Shown here one piece after another: positions 7,266 through 10,818 of a stretch of 10,818 bases of DNA. The stretch spans positions 1-10,818 of the forward strand of contig LJUA01000046.1 of the NCBI GenBank assembly GCA_001303545.1, written 5' to 3'. The notes below the pieces were generated by a model. That model did not search any database, was not told the origin of the DNA, and worked only from the letters and a program-made list of their open reading frames with translations. The stretch comes from Dehalococcoidia bacterium SM23_28_2 (lineage in GTDB: Bacteria; Chloroflexota; Dehalococcoidia; SM23-28-2). Both the position numbers and the translations under genes were made by a program. The number at the start of each line of letters is the position of its first letter. The first letter of the stretch is position 1.

Positions 7266-7916
7266 TCAGTCTCCTTCCTGAAATCGCACGCTCAAGCCAA
7301 TGAAAGCACCAAAGGGGAGAGCTGTGCAGTGATCGAGCCAGTGCGCTGGATAGAGGCTTGTTCGCCGGCGGATCGCAAAGGGTCGGTATCCCAGAGAGGT
7401 GCGAAGGAGGCGCTCCAGTTGGCCAGGGGAAAAGAAGCGAGCGTGCCGATACGCTGGCGCCCTCCGAAGCCTGCGCCACAGGGATATCGGGCTAAGGCGG
7501 TTGAGGGCACCCAGGATCAGGCCATTGCGGGCCACCCGGCCGGCTTCTCGCAGGGCTGCCTCTGGAGTATCCATGAACTCCAGCACCGTGACCAGCGTCA
7601 CGACATCGAACGTCGCGTCGCCGAACGGAAGACGGGTGGCGTCAGCCAGCACGAGAGGGAGGTCTGGCCGCTGGCCTCGAGCAAAGGTCAACATTGAGGG
7701 AAGACGGTCGAGACCCACGACCGACGGTCCCAGGGAAGCGAACCAGTCCGTGAAGTGCCCGGTGCCGCAACCGACGTCGAGAAGAGAATGAGATTCAGCG
7801 AAATCCTCCAGAAGCCCTCGCAGTATCTCCTTCTCCACTCGGTCCGCTCGCCGACCGAAAGGGGTGGTGAACCAAGCTTCGTAGCGCTTGACCTGCTGTA
7901 GGTCGAGAGCTTGCAT
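7266..7916 (-). CDS. Class I SAM-dependent methyltransferase (Methyltransf_11-like), substrate unknown
   Basis: The 216-residue protein has a clear Rossmann-type methyltransferase core. Motif I is LLDVGCGTGHFTDWF (residues 45-59), the acidic end of strand 2 is VVGLDRLPSML (D70), and the adenine-contacting segment is ADATRLPFGD (91-100). The strand 4 motif FDVVTLVTVLEFM follows, then the post-motif helix PEAALREAGRVARNG. The N-terminal YEAWFTTPFGRRADRVEKE is often seen in small UbiE/BioC-like methyltransferases. The C-terminal part is Arg-rich, with no recognisable substrate domain. GGGAG lies about 7 bases before the ATG at 7916. It is the first gene of the three-gene minus-strand operon. The acceptor substrate cannot be told from sequence; a link to thiamine or quinone chemistry would be a guess. 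Confidence 0.88.
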   Translation of the reverse strand: MQALDLQQVKRYEAWFTTPFGRRADRVEKEILRGLLEDFAESHSLLDVGCGTGHFTDWFASLGPSVVGLDRLPSMLTFARGQRPDLPLVLADATRLPFGDATFDVVTLVTVLEFMDTPEAALREAGRVARNGLILGALNRLSPISLWRRLRRAPAYRHARFFSPGQLERLLRTSLGYRPFAIRRRTSLYPAHWLDHCTALPFGAFIGLSVRFQEGD

Positions 7917-7960
7917 AAAGTCTCCCTTTCTGCCACTAATCCGCCCAGATCCTGGGCTTC

Positions 7961-7991
7961 ATTATACTTGACGCAATCTCGACTCGGTCAG
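7961..7991 (-). promoter_or_regulatory. Candidate sigma70-type promoter for the methyltransferase operon
   Basis: On the minus strand a perfect TATAAT lies at 7961-7966. The best -35 candidate is CTGACC (7986-7991), matching TTGACA at four positions but with a long 19-base spacer. Transcription would begin near 7954 and leave a leader of about 38 bases before the ATG at 7916. The -10 box is convincing; the -35 box is weak. Confidence 0.5.
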
Positions 7992-8078
7992 TCAGGACGT
8001 GTTGACAGGATCTGCCAGGGGCGAGGGCCTCCGCGAGCTGCGTGGCTGCAGCGCCGATGATTTCCGGGCTCCAGCCAG

Positions 8079-8107
8079 TTGACAACCCAGGTAGTCCGCC
8101 GTAGGAT
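8079..8107 (+). promoter_or_regulatory. Candidate sigma70-type promoter for the DUF134-ferredoxin cluster
   Basis: A perfect TTGACA at 8079-8084 is followed after exactly 17 bases by TAGGAT (8102-8107), which matches TATAAT at four of six positions. The expected start is near 8114, about 30 bases before the DUF134 ATG. Spacing and -35 quality are good, and it sits just before the first gene of the cluster. Confidence 0.55.
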
Positions 8108-8110
8108 GGT

Positions 8111-8137
8111 TATGGGCATAAGTTCATAATCCCCATA
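8111..8137 (+). promoter_or_regulatory. Imperfect symmetric element at the predicted transcription start, candidate operator
   Basis: TATGGG (8111-8116) and its complement CCCATA (8132-8137) flank an AT-rich centre that holds two CATAA copies eight bases apart. The element overlaps the predicted start site and lies immediately upstream of a gene for a DNA-binding DUF134 protein, so autoregulation is plausible. Chance symmetry cannot be excluded. Confidence 0.3.
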
Positions 8138-8144
8138 GGCGATC

Positions 8145-8633
8145 ATGGCAAGACCAACCAAGTGGCGACGAGTGGCTTTCATGCCGCAGGTGACCTGCTT
8201 CAAGCCAGCAGGGGTGCCTGCTCGCCTTCTGGAGGGCGTGGCCCTGAGCGTTGAGGAACTGGAGGCCATTCGCCTCAAGGACGTGGAAGGACTGCAGCAG
8301 GAGGAGTGCGCCGAAAGGATGCGCATCTCCCGCCCTACCTTCCAACGCGTCCTCGAATCGGCCCGCCAGAAGGTTGCTGATGCCCTGATCAACGGCAAGG
8401 CCGTTCGCATCGAAGGAGGCAACTTCGCCCTGCCCCGCCAATTGTTTAGGTGCCGCCGCGACGGCCACGAGTGGCGAGTGCCTTTCGAAGCCCTGGCCTC
8501 CGGCCCTCGCCTGGCCTGCCCACGCTGCGACAGCCCAAGCGTGCTCCCCGTGCGGCCGGCCGGGTCCGCTTTCGGAGGCCGCGGCTGGGGACAGGGGCGT
8601 GGCGGAGGCCGCTGGCAAGGAGGCGGACGATGA
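8145..8633 (+). CDS. DUF134 family putative DNA-binding protein with zinc-ribbon-like and Gly/Arg-rich C-terminus
   Basis: The first about 95 residues match the DUF134 family. They contain MARPTKWRRVAFMPQVTCFKP, then the conserved VALSVEELEAIRLKDVEGL, and a sigma70-region-4-like helix-turn-helix (QQEECAERMRISRPTFQRVLESARQKVADAL) ending in GKAVRIEGG. Family members are presumed regulators and often sit next to ferredoxin, NifX-like and MinD-like genes, as here. A CRRDGHEW ... CPRCDS segment (residues about 103-128) looks like a zinc ribbon with Cys pairs, and the last about 20 residues are almost pure Gly/Arg/Trp/Gln. The ribosome-binding site is weak (AGGCGA), which may keep the regulator at low level. 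Its stop overlaps the ferredoxin start in ATGA. The regulatory role is inferred. Confidence 0.88.
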   Translation: MARPTKWRRVAFMPQVTCFKPAGVPARLLEGVALSVEELEAIRLKDVEGLQQEECAERMRISRPTFQRVLESARQKVADALINGKAVRIEGGNFALPRQLFRCRRDGHEWRVPFEALASGPRLACPRCDSPSVLPVRPAGSAFGGRGWGQGRGGGRWQGGGR

Positions 8634-9070
8634 TCTTCGTCGACGAGGACAAGTGCACGGGCTGCGGCGATTGTCTGGAAGTGTGTCCTGAGGAGGGCGC
8701 CATCATCCTTCAGGAGGAGAAGGCCATCATCAACCGGGAGCTGTGCACTAGCTGCGCTGCCTGTATGCCTGCGTGCTCCGAGGGGGCCATCTACGAGGTG
8801 GAGGCTGCACCGGTGGCGGCAGAGAGGGCGCAGCCGGCGCAGGTTACGAAGCAGCCAGCGCTGAGCCGGGCTCGACCAGCGATAGTCTCTACTTTGGCAG
8901 CGGCGGCTCCCCTGGCCGTGGACGCCGTCGTTGGGCTGGCGAGAAGGTGGCTGGAGGGGCGAAGCGTCGCCAGAAGGGCTGGCGGCCAGGCAGAGTCATG
9001 CCGCGGCGGCCAGGCAGGGCCAGGCTCCGGCGGCCGACGACGCAGGCAGCGGGGCAGAGGCCGCAAGTAG
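8630..9070 (+). CDS. Two-cluster [4Fe-4S] ferredoxin with long basic low-complexity C-terminal tail
   Basis: The first about 60 residues form a bacterial 2x[4Fe-4S] ferredoxin. The clusters are CTGCGDCLEVCP (C9, C12, C15, C19) and CTSCAACMPACS (C39, C42, C45, C49), in the usual CxxCxxCxxxC spacing. The remaining about 85 residues are unusual for a ferredoxin. A Gln/Ala/Pro-rich linker leads to a hydrophobic stretch (AIVSTLAAAAPLAVDAVVGL) with an amphipathic ARRWLEGRSVARR, and then an Arg/Gly-rich end (SGGRRRRQRGRGRK). The hydrophobic stretch could be a membrane or protein-interaction helix. ATG 8630 overlaps the DUF134 stop by four bases and has AAGGAGG at 8618-8624. It probably supplies electrons to the neighbouring ATPase/NifX-like system; this is inferred from context. 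Confidence 0.88.
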   Translation: MIFVDEDKCTGCGDCLEVCPEEGAIILQEEKAIINRELCTSCAACMPACSEGAIYEVEAAPVAAERAQPAQVTKQPALSRARPAIVSTLAAAAPLAVDAVVGLARRWLEGRSVARRAGGQAESCRGGQAGPGSGGRRRRQRGRGRK

Positions 9071-9084
9071 CGGTTCGAGGAGGC

Positions 9085-9264
9085 ATGAAAGTGGCTATTC
9101 CAAAAGGTACAAGGGGCGCTCCCTTCGGCCGTGGCCTCGGCGGGTCGATGGTCTGTCGCTGCAAAGGGTGTGGATATACACAGCCGCACAGGAGAGGCGT
9201 GCCTTGCAGCTCGTTCACCTGCCCTAAGTGTGGGAAGCGTTTGCACGGCGAGCACTGCGGCTAG
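9085..9264 (+). CDS. Small zinc-ribbon protein
   Basis: This 59-residue protein contains two Cys pairs, CKGCGY and CPKCGK, separated by TQPHRRGVPCSSFT. This is a classic zinc-ribbon (rubredoxin-like) layout with an extra Cys in GVPCSS, and it ends HGEHCG. The N-terminus is a short flexible Gly-rich piece (KGTRGAPFGRGLGG). Similar mini-proteins with a CRCKGCGY...RGVPCSS...CPKCG signature are often seen beside ferredoxin and NifX-like genes; that is recollection, not a search. GAGGAGG (9077-9083) is only one base before ATG 9085 but seven before the in-frame GTG 9091, so the true product may start at the GTG and be two residues shorter. It lies 14 bases after the ferredoxin stop in the same direction. 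Confidence 0.7.
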   Translation: MKVAIPKGTRGAPFGRGLGGSMVCRCKGCGYTQPHRRGVPCSSFTCPKCGKRLHGEHCG

Positions 9265-9311
9265 GCAGTGGCTGTCGGTGTTGTGCCGGTAGGTAATAGG
9301 AGGTGACTGGG

Positions 9312-9518
9312 ATGTTTGGAAGAGGTCGGTTCGGATGGGCCCGATGGGGTGCTGGCAGAGGCAATCCCTATCCCTTCTGCCGATGGTTTCCCTGGCGGCC
9401 CCGCGGGTGGTGGGCCTACGGGCCGAGCCCCTATGGCGCGGGTGTCCCATACCGCGGTTCATATCCTGCAGGGGCAAGGCCACCCTACTACTGGCCTGCC
9501 AGGCGCTATCCCTGGTGA
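9312..9518 (+). CDS. Trp/Arg/Pro/Gly-rich mini-protein, DUF5320-associated, function unknown
   Basis: The evidence that this is a real gene is its ribosome-binding site: AGGAGGTGA at 9298-9306 is a near-perfect complement of the 16S 3' end, placed five bases before the ATG. The 68-residue product is extraordinarily rich in aromatic, Arg, Pro and Gly residues. It contains MFGRGRFGWARWGAGRG, then NPYPFCRWFPWRPRGWWAY, then a Pro/Tyr-rich end (ARPPYYWPARRYPW). The NPYPFCRWFPW core resembles short proteins I recall near DUF5320 genes in anaerobic bacteria and archaea. It has a single Cys and no membrane segment, and appears intrinsically disordered. It is 56 bases before the DUF5320 gene and oriented alike. 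A GTG at 9303 is in frame but sits inside the ribosome-binding site. Confidence 0.6.
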   Translation: MFGRGRFGWARWGAGRGNPYPFCRWFPWRPRGWWAYGPSPYGAGVPYRGSYPAGARPPYYWPARRYPW

Positions 9519-9574
9519 TAGGGCAGCGCGTGGCAAGGGAACTGACGAATCTTGGGAAGAGGAGGTAGCGAAGA

Positions 9575-9874
9575 ATGGGCAGAGGATACCGCTGGATGTA
9601 CCATGCTACCGGCCTTCCCGGCTGGATGAGAGGTCGCGGCGGGGGATGGCGCGGTGCTGGCTGGGGCGCCGGCTGGGGCGCTGGCTGGGGCCCTGGCTGG
9701 GGGTACGGTGGTGGCCCCGGGTACGCTGCTGGCCCCTACTGGCCTGGCGTTTGGGGGGCCGCCCCGACTGTTGAGGACGAGGCCGCTTTCCTCAAGGACG
9801 AGGCGGAGTCCGTCAGGAGCTACCTGGAAGGGATCGAGCGACGGATCAGCGAGCTGGAGAAGACGAGCGAATAG
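9575..9874 (+). CDS. DUF5320 family protein with Gly-Trp repeats and C-terminal coiled coil
   Basis: The 99-residue protein shows the DUF5320 signature YRWMYHATGLPGWMRG near its N-terminus. A Gly/Trp-rich low-complexity region follows (residues about 21-60). The C-terminus is an amphipathic coiled coil, TVEDEAAFLKDEAESVRSYL followed by EGIERRISELEK, as in the family's usual end (P-x-x-E-x-E...L...L...ELE). The coiled coil suggests oligomerisation. The usual N-terminal GDGTGPMGxGPMTGR block of longer DUF5320 proteins is missing; the neighbouring mini-protein may take that place. AGAGGAGGT ends eight bases before the ATG, a strong ribosome-binding site. The family's biochemical role is not established. 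It commonly neighbours NifX-like and MinD-like genes, as here. Confidence 0.78.
   Translation: MGRGYRWMYHATGLPGWMRGRGGGWRGAGWGAGWGAGWGPGWGYGGGPGYAAGPYWPGVWGAAPTVEDEAAFLKDEAESVRSYLEGIERRISELEKTSE
9653..9700 (+). repeat. Four tandem 12-bp units encoding Gly-(Ala/Pro)-Gly-Trp
   Basis: Four in-frame copies of a unit close to GGCGCTGGCTGG run through the DUF5320 gene, giving GAGW, GAGW, GAGW and GPGW. Copies differ only at third positions plus one Ala-to-Pro change, which points to local duplication kept in frame. Confidence 0.85.
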
Positions 9875-9966
9875 AGGAAGCCGCGCGTGGCAGAGCAAGG
9901 GCTTAATCTGCCGCTAGCAGAGGTTGCTGTTTTCGCAAATAGACGAAGTATATCGGGAGGTGCCTT

Positions 9967-10527
9967 ATGAAGATCGCCGTCTCCGCTGCGGGGCCGAGCC
10001 TCGACTCTCCGATTGACCCCCGCTTCGGAAGGTGCGAGTACCTGCTCCTTGTGGACAGCGAGAGCATGGATTTCGAAGCTGTGGAGAACCCGGCGGTGAT
10101 GGCGCCTGGCGGCGCTGGCATCCAGGCCGCCGAGCTCGTAGCGAGCATGGGGGCGGAGGCCGTCATCACCGGTAACTGCGGTCCCAACGCCTATCAGGTG
10201 TTGTCAGCCGCCGGCATCGATGTATTTGTCGGTGCTTCCGGGAGCGTGCGCGAGGCCATCGAGGCCTACAGAAAGAGCGAGCTTCGGGCAACGCCTGGGC
10301 CTTCGGTCGGGCCCTATTCAGGTATCGGGCCAGGCATGGGGCCAGGCATGGGGCCTGGCATGGGCCGAGGTATGGGCGGCGGTCGCGGCGGCGGCATGGG
10401 CGGCGGTCGCGGCGGCGGCATGGGCGGCGGTCGTGGCGGCGGCATGGGCGGCGGTCGTGGCGGTGGCATGGGCGGCGGTCGCGGCGGCGGCATGGGCGGC
10501 GGTCGCGGCCGGAGATGGCAGCCCTAG
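9967..10527 (+). CDS. NifX/NifB-C-terminal-like (orange-protein-like) cofactor-binding protein with long Met/Gly/Arg repeat tail
   Basis: Residues 1-105 match the dinitrogenase iron-molybdenum cofactor biosynthesis domain (PF02579-type) shared by NifX, NifY, the NifB C-terminus and the orange protein of sulfate reducers. It has MKIAVSAAGPSLDSPIDPRF with the conserved DPRFGRC, NPAVMAPGGAGIQAAELV, the ITGNCGPNAY loop with C71, and AAGIDVFVGASGSVREAIEAY. These proteins bind Fe-S or Mo-containing clusters. About 80 C-terminal residues are extra to the domain: a GPGM stretch and then MGGGRGGG repeats ending in RRWQP. GGGAGGTG at 9955-9962 precedes the ATG. The neighbouring MinD-type ATPase starts 37 bases later, matching the orange-protein/ATPase gene pairing. 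It is not evidence of nitrogen fixation, as no nifHDK is visible. Confidence 0.9.
   Translation: MKIAVSAAGPSLDSPIDPRFGRCEYLLLVDSESMDFEAVENPAVMAPGGAGIQAAELVASMGAEAVITGNCGPNAYQVLSAAGIDVFVGASGSVREAIEAYRKSELRATPGPSVGPYSGIGPGMGPGMGPGMGRGMGGGRGGGMGGGRGGGMGGGRGGGMGGGRGGGMGGGRGGGMGGGRGRRWQP
10327..10374 (+). repeat. Four tandem 12-bp units encoding Gly-Pro-Gly-Met (last unit Gly-Arg-Gly-Met)
   Basis: GGGCCAGGCATG occurs twice exactly, then once with CCT for CCA, then as GGCCGAGGTATG. All are in frame in the NifX-like gene, directly before the 24-bp repeat array. Confidence 0.85.
10372..10515 (+). repeat. Six tandem 24-bp units encoding Met-Gly-Gly-Gly-Arg-Gly-Gly-Gly
   Basis: Units begin with ATG at 10372, 10396, 10420, 10444, 10468 and 10492. 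Each starts ATGGGCGGCGGTCG and differs from the others at only a few third positions; the sixth unit diverges at its end into Arg codons. There are no spacers, so this is a coding minisatellite rather than a CRISPR array. The near-identity suggests recent expansion or active homogenisation. Confidence 0.92.
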
Positions 10528-10564
10528 GCCTGACATCGACAGCGCAAGGTAAGGGAGAAGGCGG

Positions 10565-10818
10565 ATGATCCTCGCTGTCGCCAGCGGTAAGGGGGGCACC
10601 GGCAAGACCCTGGTAGCCACCAGCTTGGCCCTGTCCCTGGAAGGACAGGGCCCGGTGCAACTGCTGGACTGCGACGTGGAAGAGCCCAATGCCCACATCT
10701 TGCTGCGGCCGATAATCACCTCCTCCCGGCCGGTGATGTTGCCCATCCCCAAAGTGGACAAAGAGAAGTGCACCTACTGTCGGGTCTGCTCTGAAGCCTG
10801 TCCCTACAAGGCTATCGC
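10565..10818 (+). CDS. MinD/Mrp-type P-loop ATPase with inserted 4Fe-4S ferredoxin motif, 3' partial
   Basis: Only the first 84 residues are inside the window. MILAVASGKGGTGKT is a deviant Walker A motif with the signature Lys (K9) of the MinD/ParA/Mrp class, and LLDCDVEEPNAHILL carries the following conserved Asp. The insertion VDKEKCTYCRVCSEACPYKA has the four Cys (C69, C72, C75, C79) of a ferredoxin [4Fe-4S] motif; a second is expected just beyond the window end. This architecture is shared with the paired ATPases of the orange-protein locus of Desulfovibrio and with many Mrp-like proteins of anaerobes, which are thought to handle Fe-S or metal clusters. AGGGAG at 10552-10557 lies 7 bases before the ATG. 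A second paralogous ATPase is often found next; that cannot be seen here. Confidence 0.92.
   Translation, partial: MILAVASGKGGTGKTLVATSLALSLEGQGPVQLLDCDVEEPNAHILLRPIITSSRPVMLPIPKVDKEKCTYCRVCSEACPYKAI

Noticed and set aside
5810..7976. Shared 11-mer CTTGACGCAAT at 5811-5821 (- strand) and 7967-7977 (+ strand)
   Set aside because: With about 10.8 kb and both strands, dozens of chance 11-mer matches are expected, and the two copies face different gene contexts.
8791..9483. Long minus-strand open frame (230 codons) opposite the ferredoxin, zinc-ribbon and mini-protein genes
   Set aside because: It is antisense to three better supported genes, its product is Pro/Arg/Ala-rich nonsense, and it has no ribosome-binding site or recognisable domain. 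GC-rich sequence commonly gives such frames.
10372..10515. Regular 24-bp repeats resembling a short-repeat CRISPR array
   Set aside because: Units are directly contiguous with no unique spacers, and they stay in frame inside the NifX-like gene.
9967..10527. Evidence for nitrogen fixation from the NifX-like domain
   Set aside because: The domain is widespread in non-diazotrophs. No nifHDK, nifE or nifN is visible, and the neighbours match an orange-protein-like context instead.
10220..10773. Ala/Trp- and His/Ala-rich frames on both strands across the repeat array
   Set aside because: They are alternate-frame readings of the 24-bp repeat; an array with a unit length divisible by three leaves all frames open.

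Overview
The window is a GC-rich bacterial chromosome segment that most likely comes from an anaerobic or facultative, hydrogen-metabolising organism. It carries a group 3b [NiFe] hydrogenase operon, a tandem universal stress protein, a thiamine-binding (YkoF-like) protein, and a cluster of DUF134, ferredoxin, DUF5320, NifX-like and MinD-like genes. This mix, together with the style of a decayed tyrosine recombinase, recalls Chloroflexota and other deep-branching anaerobes, but no marker here fixes the phylum, so the assignment is inference only.

Region 1 (1-4711, + strand) is a compact operon for a bidirectional NAD(P)-linked group 3b hydrogenase (sulfhydrogenase type). It holds the 3' part of the iron-sulfur beta subunit, a stand-alone cyclic-nucleotide-binding-fold protein without a helix-turn-helix, the FAD/NAD(P)/[2Fe-2S] gamma subunit, the delta small subunit, the alpha NiFe large subunit, and a maturation endopeptidase. 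Electrons would move between the NiFe site (alpha), the delta and beta FeS clusters and the gamma flavin to NAD(P)(H). The protease would clip the C-terminal tail of alpha after nickel insertion.

Region 2 (4728-6111) starts with a convergent two-domain universal stress protein on the - strand. It is followed by an internally deleted tyrosine recombinase remnant, an irregular tRNA-Arg(CCT)-like gene and an intrinsic terminator. This looks like the scar of an integrative element at a tRNA site.

Region 3 (6237-7916, - strand) is a small three-gene operon: SAM-dependent methyltransferase, thiamine-binding YkoF-like protein and aspartate/glutamate-racemase family protein. A TATAAT box lies upstream.

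Region 4 (8079-10818, + strand) is the most unusual part. A sigma70-like promoter with a symmetric element precedes a DUF134 regulator, a 2x[4Fe-4S] ferredoxin with a long basic tail, a tiny zinc ribbon, a Trp/Arg/Pro-rich mini-protein, a DUF5320 protein with Gly-Trp repeats, a NifX/orange-protein-like protein with a repetitive Met-Gly-Arg tail, and the start of a MinD/Mrp-type ATPase with an inserted ferredoxin motif. The last two genes resemble the ATPase/orange-protein (ORP) systems of sulfate reducers, which suggests metal-cluster or Mo/Fe-S cofactor handling. Nearly every product of this cluster carries a low-complexity Gly/Arg/Trp stretch, a shared theme whose function is unknown.
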